This document shows, piece by piece, positions 55,880 to 64,000 of a stretch of 64,000 bases of DNA (position 1 is the first letter of the stretch; every line of letters starts with the position of its first letter). The position numbers and the translations under genes are program-made. A model generated the notes under the pieces. The model had not been told where the DNA came from, did no database searches, and saw nothing but the letters and a program-made list of their open reading frames with translations. The stretch is from an uncultured Granulosicoccaceae bacterium (lineage in GTDB: Bacteria; Pseudomonadota; Gammaproteobacteria; Granulosicoccales; Granulosicoccaceae). The stretch is from NCBI GenBank assembly GCA_938035945.1, contig CALHOU010000018.1, forward strand, positions 20,256 to 84,255, read 5' to 3'.

Positions 55880-57199
55880 ATGAACATGCATAAACCAGCC
55901 AAACTCACGTTACTCATTTCTGGTCTTACTCTTCTTGCATCGACTCCTGCACTGGCAATGGACGCTCGATCAGCGGGTTTGGGTGGCTCATCGATTGCTC
56001 ATGGCAAAGGTGTACACGGTGCTTATGAGAATCCGTCATCCCTAATGCGCATGAAGCGAGACGGACAAGTGGTGCACTTGCATTTGGGTGCAAGTATGGA
56101 TGTGCAAGATGACGCCCAAATCGTTGACACTGTAATTGATGAAGAAACACTACCCGAGGATATCGAAGCCGAGATAGACTCGTTTACCGGTAGCGTACTA
56201 AGCTGTGACTTTAACAGTGCGCCTGAGACCGTTTGCCTAACTGGCACACAACGCCTGGCGGAACTCTCTAGTCGTGTATTGGATGTATTGAATTCTGTAG
56301 ACGGCAAACCAGTGCAAGCTACGGCCGCAGCCGATTTCGGTGTTGCCTACACTAAATGGGCATTCCCTATTGCCATGCACTATCGTACTTCGGTCACAGG
56401 GGCTGCAGCCACAGCCGTTGCGCAAAGTGATTTAGACTATGTTAATACGTTTGCCACGGTACTGGTAGACGATCAACTCACCTATGACGAGCTTGCCTCC
56501 AGTGTGCCATTGAGTATCTCGGCGGACGGACAAACCTTGAGCGTGGTTCAACCCGAAGATGCATTGGAGTCTGACTTGGAAGGCAGTGCGTTGGTGCGCG
56601 AACAGCTGGGCCTGAGCATGGCTACCAGTATAGAGCTGGGTGGGTTCAACGTTGATATCGGCATAACACCAAAATTTTCAGAGCTGCGCGCCGCCAGTCT
56701 AAGCACAGAAATAAGCGATCGCTTTGACGACACCAACGACTCACTAGAGCAACAATTCGAAGACAATGAAATTGTCGATACCACCATGAATATGGATGTG
56801 GGTGCAAGCCTTAGCTTAAATCACCTACCACTCAGACTTTCAGTGGTCGCGCGAAACCTAGCAAAAGAAACCATCACAACAAGAGATAATTTTGTATTCG
56901 AAACCACTCCGCAGTTGATTGTCGGTGGCGCTTTTTCACTGGGCTCACTAACGATTACCGGTGATATGGCATTGAACGAAGCCAAGGCAGATAACCTGGA
57001 TACCCAAATCGTCGCCGTCGGTGTTGAACTGGGTCGCTCTTTGATGGCCCTACGCGCAGGCATCAGTCACGACAACGCACGTAATGACGACGCCACCGCA
57101 CTAAGCCTCGGCTTCAGCTTAGGCCCTGTACACGTTGGTGGGCGCATCACTGATTTAAATGCGGCTCAATTGGGCGCGCAACTCGCGTTTAGCTTTTAG
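55880..57199 (+). CDS. Outer-membrane barrel protein of the TraF_2 family
   Basis: A 439-residue protein from ATG 55880, with AAGGA five bases before it. Signal peptide ends in TPALA; the mature start MDARSAGLGGSSIAHGKGVHGAYENPSSLMR is the hallmark of the family often named conjugal transfer protein TraF. The C-terminus ends in AQLGAQLAFSF, the terminal phenylalanine being an outer-membrane assembly signal, and the repeated short beta patterns resemble FadL-like barrels. No conjugation genes are nearby, so I prefer a barrel of unknown cargo. Confidence 0.86.
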   Translation: MNMHKPAKLTLLISGLTLLASTPALAMDARSAGLGGSSIAHGKGVHGAYENPSSLMRMKRDGQVVHLHLGASMDVQDDAQIVDTVIDEETLPEDIEAEIDSFTGSVLSCDFNSAPETVCLTGTQRLAELSSRVLDVLNSVDGKPVQATAAADFGVAYTKWAFPIAMHYRTSVTGAAATAVAQSDLDYVNTFATVLVDDQLTYDELASSVPLSISADGQTLSVVQPEDALESDLEGSALVREQLGLSMATSIELGGFNVDIGITPKFSELRAASLSTEISDRFDDTNDSLEQQFEDNEIVDTTMNMDVGASLSLNHLPLRLSVVARNLAKETITTRDNFVFETTPQLIVGGAFSLGSLTITGDMALNEAKADNLDTQIVAVGVELGRSLMALRAGISHDNARNDDATALSLGFSLGPVHVGGRITDLNAAQLGAQLAFSF

Positions 57200-57225
57200 T
57201 TTAATTTTAGATAGGTAATCCGTGC

Positions 57226-57966
57226 TCACAAGTTCAGTGAGCGCCTAACTACCCAACGCGCCGCCAGCTTCATATCGGCAGTAAGCGTGGTCGATTCGAG
57301 GTGTTTTATCCAATCCCCATTGGCAACCGGCTCGCGAAAGAAAACGCCAATGGCATTATCGTATTCAGGCAAACTCCATCGATAACCCTGTACGTAACCC
57401 GCGGCTGAAAAATTCTCAACACTTTTCGCCAGTTCGCTTCGACTAATACAATTCACCACCAAAGTTGCATTGGGATTCAATACTTTCGTTAGCTGTTTTA
57501 TCCATAATTTATTTAGTGCTTGCGCGCGCTGAGGCTCATTATCTGAATGACCAAATAAATCATCAATAACCAGATCAAAGCCCGGCCCTTTGTATTGCTT
57601 GAGCCACGCAATGGCATCTGCCTCAAGCACGTCAACGGTTTTTTGAGTAATACCGAACCAGCGTTTCGCGATTTTAATGTGCACAGGATCAATTTCAATC
57701 GCCTGTAAATAATCAAACTTAACCAGTGTTTGTAGCTGCCTAATGCCGGCACCACCACCTAAACCCAACAGTAATACCCGCTTAACTTGACTAGGTGGCC
57801 GATACAAACAAGGCAAACTCAAACAATCCCAAACAGCACCTGCAAATGGGCGATTCGGATTCCATTGACTATGAAATACGCGGTTGCTGTACAAGCGCAC
57901 TGAAGAACCGGCCTGGCGGACCGAGTAATGTGTGCCTTGCTGTGTAGATTCCCAGAGTACGCCCAT
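57226..57966 (-). CDS. Spermidine-synthase-like methyltransferase-fold protein
   Basis: A 246-residue protein from ATG 57966 (MGVLWESTQQG). Rossmann motif VLLLGLGGGAGIRQL, AIEIDPVHIKIAKRWFG and DLVIDDLFGHSDNEP match the PABS fold, but the putrescine-binding motifs of true spermidine synthases are not evident and the protein is shorter. Orphans of this type are common in gammaproteobacteria with unknown substrate. Converges with the TraF_2-type gene and is divergent from the DUF4403 gene. Confidence 0.82.
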   Translation of the reverse strand: MGVLWESTQQGTHYSVRQAGSSVRLYSNRVFHSQWNPNRPFAGAVWDCLSLPCLYRPPSQVKRVLLLGLGGGAGIRQLQTLVKFDYLQAIEIDPVHIKIAKRWFGITQKTVDVLEADAIAWLKQYKGPGFDLVIDDLFGHSDNEPQRAQALNKLWIKQLTKVLNPNATLVVNCISRSELAKSVENFSAAGYVQGYRWSLPEYDNAIGVFFREPVANGDWIKHLESTTLTADMKLAARWVVRRSLNL

Positions 57967-58052
57967 GGCGCAATAGTACAAGGTTTGTAAAACTGTCGCT
58001 GACAGCCCTAACGAAACTTTCGTCGATCAGCACTCTGTGGCAGACTTGCGCC

Positions 58053-59555
58053 ATGAATTTATCGAATCGTCTATTACGTACCGGCAGCTTCGCTGCTCTA
58101 CTTGCTTTGCTAAGCGCTTGTGCTGAAAAACAACCCGAACACAGCCAAGTATCCGTGCAACCACCGGTTGCGCAAAACGTGGTGAATTACGACAACGCCT
58201 ATCAAAGCAAGCTTAGTACTAGAGCCAGAATCACCTATGCTGATTTAGCCGCCCTTGCCACCGAGGAAGTGCCGCAAGAACATTCTGATGTTGGCAAGCA
58301 AAAGATCTGCAAAAAATTGATCGGTATAAAAATGTGTGGTAATGCGCGTTGGAAATATACCGTACAGCGCGAAGGCGAAATACAAGTATCGGGGCAAGAT
58401 GATTTTGTGGTTATTAATGTGCCGATGCGATTTTTCGGCAATGCGGGTATTGGTGGTGATGTTTCTAAGGTGCTCAAATTAGATTCAATGGATTTTGCCG
58501 GCGCTATGAACACGCAGTTAAAACTAAAACTGGACTTAAACGAACAATGGTGCCCGGTCATTAAAACCGATGCGTCTTATCAATGGACAGCTGCGCCTCG
58601 TCTTGAATGGGCAGGCGGCATGGATATCAACCTACAGGATAAAGTGGACAAAGCCATAGCAAAGCAACTGGCTGGACTTGAAAACAGGATTGCAGGGGCG
58701 ATAGATTGTGATGAGTTTCGACAATCAATCCAGACACAATGGAAAACCCATAGCATCCCGCTCGACTTACCCAACAACAACACGATGTTTCTAAACATTG
58801 AGCCCAACGGATTTTCATTCTCTGGCATAAGAACTGAAAACCATAAACTCGGTATTGCGTTTACCCTGGAAGCTAAAACCAGCGTACAAACAGAGGCTGT
58901 ACAAAAGCAAGCTTTGGACTTGCCAACGCTGACGCGGAGCGACTATCAACCTGGTGGCACCCAATTCAACGTGCTAATACGCGCTGCCTATACTCAATTA
59001 CAATCCATTGCCGAGCAACACTTAGTAGGAAGAACATTCAGTAATTCCAGTGCAGCTGGTGATGTATCAGTAGCAATAGATTCGGTTGCGCTCTCTGGTA
59101 ATCCCGATGGCATCACTGTTAACTTAGGCTTCCGTGCCAAGCTACCGGGAAAGAAACTCGAAACACCGGGCAACGTCTATTTAACAGCCACACCAGAATT
59201 ACAGGCGTTCACTCAAACCGTAAGCTTAAAAAATATCGAGTTATCCAACGTGCTCGATAGCACGCTGTGGAATACCATTGCTGCGGTGTTTAAAGATAAG
59301 ATTATTGCCGAACTGGAAGACAAAGCCGTATTCAACTTAGGGCCAAAATTAACAGAGCTATCAACCATGCTAGAAACTCAATTGGCCGACCCTACTCGCA
59401 CCAGCGGGCTTGATATCGGTACACCTGAGGTTAATGTGATTTTAGAAAAGTTGGTGCCAGAGCAAGATAACTTTGCAGCAATTGTTAGAGTGGAAACCTT
59501 GTTGGATGTGGACGTGCCTTTGAAAGATATTTATCAGCAACGGGTTAAGCGCTAA
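58053..59555 (+). CDS. DUF4403 lipoprotein
   Basis: A 500-residue protein with a lipoprotein signal (SFAALLALLSAC, cysteine at 23). The body follows the DUF4403 pattern: STRARITYADLAALA, RWKYTVQREGEIQV, a central GMDINLQDKVDKAIAKQLAG and a second half with IDSVALSGNPDGITVNLGFRAKLPG. DUF4403 proteins look like two lipid-binding-type beta domains in tandem, but no function is known. It stands alone between a divergent methyltransferase gene and a convergent TerB-like gene. Confidence 0.87.
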   Translation: MNLSNRLLRTGSFAALLALLSACAEKQPEHSQVSVQPPVAQNVVNYDNAYQSKLSTRARITYADLAALATEEVPQEHSDVGKQKICKKLIGIKMCGNARWKYTVQREGEIQVSGQDDFVVINVPMRFFGNAGIGGDVSKVLKLDSMDFAGAMNTQLKLKLDLNEQWCPVIKTDASYQWTAAPRLEWAGGMDINLQDKVDKAIAKQLAGLENRIAGAIDCDEFRQSIQTQWKTHSIPLDLPNNNTMFLNIEPNGFSFSGIRTENHKLGIAFTLEAKTSVQTEAVQKQALDLPTLTRSDYQPGGTQFNVLIRAAYTQLQSIAEQHLVGRTFSNSSAAGDVSVAIDSVALSGNPDGITVNLGFRAKLPGKKLETPGNVYLTATPELQAFTQTVSLKNIELSNVLDSTLWNTIAAVFKDKIIAELEDKAVFNLGPKLTELSTMLETQLADPTRTSGLDIGTPEVNVILEKLVPEQDNFAAIVRVETLLDVDVPLKDIYQQRVKR

Positions 59556-59693
59556 GCTGGTCGCAATTTCCTATCGGACCAATGCGTCCGTATGGTGCTT
59601 GACTTATATCGGTCGGGTCAAGTGCGCACAGAATGCCAATATTCTTACCCTTAGCTGAATATCACTAGCCTTAATGCGAGTTTGGTGGGAAAT

Positions 59694-60146
59694 CTAGGTG
59701 TCTAGTACCCGTAACTTGGCTTTGATGAATTCGCTGTGACGCACATAGATTAAGTCGCTGAGTTTGCGGATGGTGTAGTCCTCATAACGATCGATATTGC
59801 CATCGGCTGCAGCGACTCGCCACATCTGTTCGATCAACATGATTTTTTGTGTTTGTTCAAAGTTATCGTTAACTAGACGCACATGTTCGTGCAGCGAAAT
59901 GGCCGTATCGGCATCAGCCACAGCGGTATTGACGATTTCAACAATTTCATCTTCGGATAATGACGACGCTTTTTGTAAAGCGGCAATGATAGATTGCGTT
60001 TCCGACTCTTCGAGCTGATGATCAGCACGCGCAATTTCAACCAACAAGGCTGCGCTGACGCGCTCAACATCAACCAGGGTTGAATGATCTGTTTGGGAGG
60101 CATCACTAACAGTTGCAGCAATGCGATTAATCCACTGGTTAAACAT
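59694..60146 (-). CDS. TerB-fold protein
   Basis: A 150-residue all-helical protein of the TerB/DjlA N-terminal type: VSAALLVEIARADHQLEESETQSIIAALQ and MWRVAAADGNIDRYEDYTIRKLSDLIYV form the two metal-binding-like helical hairpins with acidic residues. Automatic names call this tellurite resistance, but no ter operon is present, so only the fold is claimed. It begins 25 bp after the YdjM-like gene on the same strand. Confidence 0.9.
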   Translation of the reverse strand: MFNQWINRIAATVSDASQTDHSTLVDVERVSAALLVEIARADHQLEESETQSIIAALQKASSLSEDEIVEIVNTAVADADTAISLHEHVRLVNDNFEQTQKIMLIEQMWRVAAADGNIDRYEDYTIRKLSDLIYVRHSEFIKAKLRVLDT

Positions 60147-60171
60147 AAGCTTTGACTATTTGAAATTTATA

Positions 60172-61191
60172 TTACGGCTCTACATTAACACGCTCATCCC
60201 AGGTGCGTTTTACAATACTGCGCATACGCTCGGTATCAAATTGCATGGGCATCTGCACACTTTGGAGTGCTTTAAACTCAGGATCGTTCCATTCCCCCAC
60301 CAAAAATCGAAACACATAACTCGCCTCAACACCCATGCGCAAATCGTTGATTATGAATTGATCAGCCTCTATGCTGGCCGATATCATACTATTGGTGAAC
60401 CAATCCATCCGCGCGATGGGCCAGTGATCAGCATGTTGATCGATCAGCGCGCGGTTACTTTCATAAGTTGCAAAGTCGATTTGCCTATCACTATCGAGTA
60501 ACGAATAGAAACCCTCGTGATAGTTATCCCCATCCATGGATACAATACGCCACAACAACGAAAACGGTGATGGCGCGACTAACACGTTTTCTGTTCCCAG
60601 TTCAGCTTTGGCTAATGAGTCGATTGCCGTCACACGCGCATGTTGTTGTGACAATAAAGTCACACCCAAATATAAAGTACTTAAAAGTAATCCCACCATC
60701 GCAGCATTTCTAGCCTTGGCTCTGCTGCGGTAAGCGATCACCAACCCAATGATCAAAGGCAATGTATAAAGAGGGTCAATGATAAATATCGAGCCCCAAG
60801 CAATGGGCGTAGTTGATAAGGGCCACAGCAATTGCGTGCCATACACAGTGAAGCCATCGAGTATGGGGTGTGTTATTAAAATGAGAAATACGCACAGCAA
60901 CCAGGTTTTGAACGGCGGCGTAAGCGACGGTGAAGGTAGCCATTTCTTTGGGTAAGAACGGTACAACAAATAGGCAATGATTGGGCTCACTAAACTGAGC
61001 ACCAGCAATGAATGGCTCCAACTGCGGTGGTAAGTGAAACTGGCTACGGCATCGGCATAGTGAACAAGCACATCCAAATCTGGCAAGGTACCAAGAAAGC
61101 CACCCACTAACATGGCTTTACGGCCAAGCTTGGCACCTAACGTAGCCTCACCAATAGCGGCGCCAAGGGCAAATTGCGAAAGCGAATCCAT
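60172..61191 (-). CDS. YdjM-like membrane-bound metal-dependent hydrolase
   Basis: A 339-residue protein. N-terminal half is the YdjM family: MDSLSQFALGAAIGEATLGAKLG, GFLGTLPDLDVLVHY, YHRSWSHSLL with the conserved metal histidines and ITHPILDGFTVYG, plus about five helices. A soluble C-terminal half (~from residue 190) is not recognised. E. coli YdjM is LexA-controlled; no LexA box was evident here. Followed by the TerB-fold gene on the same strand. Confidence 0.87.
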   Translation of the reverse strand: MDSLSQFALGAAIGEATLGAKLGRKAMLVGGFLGTLPDLDVLVHYADAVASFTYHRSWSHSLLVLSLVSPIIAYLLYRSYPKKWLPSPSLTPPFKTWLLCVFLILITHPILDGFTVYGTQLLWPLSTTPIAWGSIFIIDPLYTLPLIIGLVIAYRSRAKARNAAMVGLLLSTLYLGVTLLSQQHARVTAIDSLAKAELGTENVLVAPSPFSLLWRIVSMDGDNYHEGFYSLLDSDRQIDFATYESNRALIDQHADHWPIARMDWFTNSMISASIEADQFIINDLRMGVEASYVFRFLVGEWNDPEFKALQSVQMPMQFDTERMRSIVKRTWDERVNVEP

Positions 61192-61242
61192 GGTTGGTTT
61201 TATCTAGTCACGAATTCCTATTGTATCGCTAACTGTACGGTT

Positions 61243-62607
61243 TTAGTCATGCATCATACCGTCGGGATGAACGGTATTGTCCTCACGCATCATTTCAATA
61301 AACTGCGTACCAGACTCCAAAGCCCGCACCGGCGCAGATGATCGCGTGACGGATTCTGTTCTTGCAATGATATTCGTTGGCGTTTGATTCGCACACCAAT
61401 GGATACTCTGCACCATCGCTTCTGAAATACCCGCAGCTTCCATGTAACTTTGTAGTTCAGGTGTGACCTCAACGGCCAACTCCGCCGCGTAGCGAGCACG
61501 AACATTGACTAGGGGGTCGGCAAGCCGGTTTCGCTGTCCCCAATCCACACGCAAGTCGTTGCAGCTATAATTCTCCTCGTTAAGCGGTTTTTGCGTAAAA
61601 CCCACGTTAACAATTGAATCATAATGAAAGCCCATCATCACCCCTTCAACAAGCTGTGCCAAGTCCTCGTGCTCTGATGTGTAGCTGTAGAACTGAATCG
61701 CACCATCGGTTGCCATAAGCTCACCCATGCCAGTCGCACTGGTATCGATTTGTTGAGGCGTGGGTGTTTCGCCGCGATATCTTACTTGCGCAAATTCATT
61801 CAAAGCATCACTGGTTAACGGATGAGCCGCTATTAAACGATTCGATAGCCAATCGGCTTGAACGCTTTCGATTGCACCAACCGCTGTAAATGATGGGTTA
61901 AGCGTGGCAATTTTGTCTCGCGGCATAAAATCAGTGGCATGAACTAGTTCGTGATACAGCAAACGGAGTAAAGGCAATCGCACATCGTCAATCGGCCGCT
62001 CAGAATCATCATCGATGCTGTAGTACGGCGCCAGACGCTCACCCTCTGCGGTGGCAACCCGACTTAAAAACCAAAATTGAAGATCGTTACCAAAGCCTGC
62101 TCGAAAATCTTCTGCTTTAGAGATGCTGTTTTTCTCATCGACCGTTGACCAAAGATACGCAGGGTCAATTTGTATGGCGCCAGTTAAAGGAGTGTAGAAC
62201 GAAGGTCGAACTTCACTGCCGATTAAAATGGCAGTTGTCGAAGAGAATAGTGTTAACAATGAATCGGGCGCATCGCGCACAACTTCTTCAAAGCGCGCCC
62301 CCATCCAGTCGTGCGTTACCAACACACGATTCATCACTTCATCAACACTTGGGGTTTTAGCGCCATCGCCAATGAATGGCAAAGTTGATAAGGGGCAAGA
62401 CTCAGCAACCGTGCCGACTAAGACGCACTGCTTAAGCACAGGCGCGTAAGGGCTGGCGGCTCGATAGGCGTAGACTGAATCGGTCGAACGAACTGTGTAG
62501 TCGTCGTCGGCACTTCCACCGCAACCAGATATGGCGCTTAAGCCAAAGGCTGTAATAACAACGAGATAAGCTTTCCTGCTGCAAGCGTTGAATATGGACA
62601 TTCGCAA
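61243..62607 (-). CDS. Zincin-like lipoprotein of unknown function
   Basis: A 454-residue protein with a lipoprotein signal (AYLVVITAFGLSAISGC, cysteine at 29) followed by GGS. An HExxH motif, H219-E-L-V-H223 in RLLYHELVHATDF, marks it as a probable zinc metallopeptidase; a third ligand is not clear. I do not know the family. A TTG at 62607 has AGGAG five bases upstream; the ATG at 62601 is an alternative. Neighbours are an OmpA-type gene upstream and the YdjM-like gene downstream, all on the minus strand, suggesting an envelope role. Confidence 0.8.
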   Translation of the reverse strand: MRMSIFNACSRKAYLVVITAFGLSAISGCGGSADDDYTVRSTDSVYAYRAASPYAPVLKQCVLVGTVAESCPLSTLPFIGDGAKTPSVDEVMNRVLVTHDWMGARFEEVVRDAPDSLLTLFSSTTAILIGSEVRPSFYTPLTGAIQIDPAYLWSTVDEKNSISKAEDFRAGFGNDLQFWFLSRVATAEGERLAPYYSIDDDSERPIDDVRLPLLRLLYHELVHATDFMPRDKIATLNPSFTAVGAIESVQADWLSNRLIAAHPLTSDALNEFAQVRYRGETPTPQQIDTSATGMGELMATDGAIQFYSYTSEHEDLAQLVEGVMMGFHYDSIVNVGFTQKPLNEENYSCNDLRVDWGQRNRLADPLVNVRARYAAELAVEVTPELQSYMEAAGISEAMVQSIHWCANQTPTNIIARTESVTRSSAPVRALESGTQFIEMMREDNTVHPDGMMHD

Positions 62608-62624
62608 AACATCTCCTGATGTAC

Positions 62625-63686
62625 CTAGTTAATGCGAATGTCTACCCTCCTGTTGCTGGCACGACCTTCCGCAGTTTCGTTGGAAGCGATAGGTTGCTTT
62701 TCACCGAAGCCGCGCACTGTCATTCTGGCTCGACTGATGCCTTTGCTCTCCAAATACCGGCGAACACTTTCAGCACGTCGCAAGGACAGGTCGTAGTTAT
62801 AACGCTCCGATGCAATCCAGTCCGTGTGCCCTTCTAACGTAAGCGTTTCGTCAGAATCGCCAACCGCTGCTACCAATTCATCCAATTTGATAGCGGCCAG
62901 CGACGAGATTACTGATTGATCAAAGGCAAAATTTACGCTCGGTACGCCAGAAATCGTCGGTTTTTCAGGCGGTTTAACGTCTGTACCCACATCTGGCAGC
63001 TCGACGGGAAGCGTTGCCAAGCCTGCAGCTGCGACTCCACGAGAGACTTTACCGAACCGCTTGACCAAGCTAAGCGAGGCATACTGCTGATCGGTGTCGA
63101 GCGCACGGTACTCCCCGCGCACGGCAAAGCCATTTCGGAAGCCATATTCTGCGCCCAAACCTAATGCCAAATGCGTTGCGTGGTTAACTTTGTAGTCGAG
63201 CATTGAATCTGCGCTCACACCACCTATACCCACACGGGCATACAACGACAAGCCCTCGCGCGTACCCATACCGTTCGCATTTGATTTAAATCCGCTGCGG
63301 CTATTCACTAAGTAGGCAATACCACTTAATCCATAAACCTGATAATTGATGTCGCCTACGTTTTCACCGAGAAAGGCAATTTCGGCGGCGCCCAAGTCTG
63401 CGTAATACACTTCAGCAGAAAGCCTGCTGGTAAAGTCGTAGCCAGCGACAACATGAAAACCAGCATCGGTGTTTTCTGCAACACTTAACGCTGCATTCGG
63501 AACCTTTGGTTCTAGTTGCGTTGCACCCACACCCGCGCCGACGTAAACACGACGTGTAAAGTCATTATATTGTTCATCAGCTTGCGCCACCATAAGCAGC
63601 GTCGATCCGCACATAGCAGCGCAAACCAAAGCACCTAAGGTGTGGCTGGTTTTTTTAAACATACGCTTACGTTTAGGCAGACTCAT
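62625..63686 (-). CDS. OmpA-family outer-membrane protein
   Basis: A 353-residue protein with a signal peptide (TLGALVCAAMCGSTLLMVAQADE), an eight-strand-type barrel (VYVGAGVGATQLEP, AGFHVVAGYDF, GLGAEYGFRNGFAVRGEYR) and a C-terminal OmpA domain (VNFAFDQSVISSLA, LEGHTDWIASERYNYDLSLRRAESVRRYL, NRRVDIRIN) for peptidoglycan binding. The ATG at 63686 overlaps the stop of the large surface protein (ATGA); ATG 63662 is an alternative. Overlap implies shared expression with that surface protein. Confidence 0.93.
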   Translation of the reverse strand: MSLPKRKRMFKKTSHTLGALVCAAMCGSTLLMVAQADEQYNDFTRRVYVGAGVGATQLEPKVPNAALSVAENTDAGFHVVAGYDFTSRLSAEVYYADLGAAEIAFLGENVGDINYQVYGLSGIAYLVNSRSGFKSNANGMGTREGLSLYARVGIGGVSADSMLDYKVNHATHLALGLGAEYGFRNGFAVRGEYRALDTDQQYASLSLVKRFGKVSRGVAAAGLATLPVELPDVGTDVKPPEKPTISGVPSVNFAFDQSVISSLAAIKLDELVAAVGDSDETLTLEGHTDWIASERYNYDLSLRRAESVRRYLESKGISRARMTVRGFGEKQPIASNETAEGRASNRRVDIRIN

Positions 63687-64000
63687 TTCAATGCTCCACG
63701 TAAACCAAAGCGGGCAAATCTACGCAGACCAAGCATTAGCGTTAACAACAAGAAGCTCATGATTGACGATGCACCCAATGCCGACCCTTCAACCCCGACT
63801 TCTATAGTCAGGTTGTCGCAATCACACTCGTCAAAATCGTTTAATCCGTTGTCATTGATATCGCTGAATCGAACCACACTAACGTTAACTGTACCGGTGC
63901 TTTGCGTTGCTGCACCATCTTCAATAACATACAAAAATGAGTCGCCACCAATAAAACCAAAGTTAGGCGTGTAGACCAACATGCCATCTTGAACAACGAT
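63683..64000 (-). CDS. Surface protein with Ig-like repeat and C-terminal sorting tail (5' part outside window)
   Basis: Frame open to the right edge, so only the last 105 residues are seen. They hold the end of an Ig/cadherin-like repeat (YTPNFGFIGGDSFLYVIEDG, GTVNVSVV), an acidic calcium-type stretch (DINDNGLNDFDECDCD) and a three-part tail: IEVGVEGSALGASS, hydrophobic IMSFLLLTLMLGL and basic RRFAR. Such tails direct processing by a dedicated membrane protease; this one resembles GlyGly- or JDVT-CTERM types but matches none exactly. The full protein is probably large. It is co-transcribed with the OmpA-type gene. Confidence 0.85.
   Translation of the reverse strand: MVVQDGMLVYTPNFGFIGGDSFLYVIEDGAATQSTGTVNVSVVRFSDINDNGLNDFDECDCDNLTIEVGVEGSALGASSIMSFLLLTLMLGLRRFARFGLRGALK

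Noticed and set aside
55880..57199. TraF name as evidence of a conjugative element
   Set aside because: No other conjugation, integrase or att-like features nearby; the protein reads as an outer-membrane barrel.
59556..59693. Small inverted repeats (CGGAC/GTCCG, CTTGAC/GTCAAG) between the DUF4403 and TerB genes as a terminator
   Set aside because: Stems are 5-6 bp and none is followed by a T-run, so the call is too weak.
59694..60146. Tellurite resistance
   Set aside because: Only a TerB fold is present; no other ter genes.

Overview
The window looks like chromosome of a free-living, probably marine, gammaproteobacterium. The evidence is a set of housekeeping neighbourhoods typical of that class: LysM protein-dprA-topA-tsaC-hemF, dusB-fis, accB-accC, prmA, fabA-fabB, fxsA-groES-groEL, plsB, srkA and tas. 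A perfect CIRCE operator in front of groES and a zinc-finger-less TopA point away from the Enterobacterales and towards deeper-branching lineages. The species cannot be named from the sequence. Base composition looks even, with no obvious phage, IS element, CRISPR array, rRNA or tRNA gene.

Layout. 1-5.9 kb: end of a LysM protein, dprA, topA, tsaC, hemF (+). 5.9-10.1 kb: a conserved 472-residue protein of unknown function, then on the minus strand a CPBP intramembrane protease, an OmpA-type protein and hemB. 10.1-13.3 kb (+): a membrane-anchored protein with a perfect Glu-Glu-Leu repeat, aroE, a DUF192 protein and a Tas-like reductase. 13.4-20.3 kb (-): accB-accC-prmA-DUF3426-dusB-fis-purH, with several start/stop overlaps. 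20.4-24 kb: srkA (apparently without a standard start codon), fabB-fabA and a DUF4197 lipoprotein.

24-30.4 kb: an acyl-CoA ligase/thiolase-like pair (+) converges on an operon (-) encoding Tag, a TauE-type permease, the biotin ECF transporter BioM-BioN-BioY and a nitroreductase. The ligase and thiolase types next to BioY recall the yhfT-yhfS-yhfU group of Bacillus, so a biotin-linked acyl-CoA function is the most attractive unexplored system here. The thiolase has lost two conserved active-site residues.

30.4-39.8 kb: a GGDEF-EAL protein, groES-groEL with terminator, promoter and CIRCE, fxsA, a DsbD with a duplicated periplasmic domain, an MFS transporter and a small HNH protein. 39.9-50.2 kb (-): an eight-gene glycoside uptake and breakdown operon (substrate-binding protein, two permeases, ATPase, sugar isomerase, Gfo/Idh/MocA oxidoreductase, GH43, GH2 mannosidase). 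50.4-53.3 kb (-): an overlapping trio of AhpD-like protein, four-helix membrane protein and ABC exporter, divergent from plsB. 55.8-64 kb: mostly envelope genes, including a TraF_2-type barrel, a DUF4403 lipoprotein, a zincin-like lipoprotein, an OmpA-type protein and the C-terminus of a large surface protein with a sorting tail that runs off the window.

Functional links: fatty-acid synthesis (accBC, fabAB), phospholipid synthesis (plsB), biotin import feeding AccB, and haem synthesis (hemF, hemB) are all present. All functional calls rest on reading protein motifs and gene order by eye; no database search was run.
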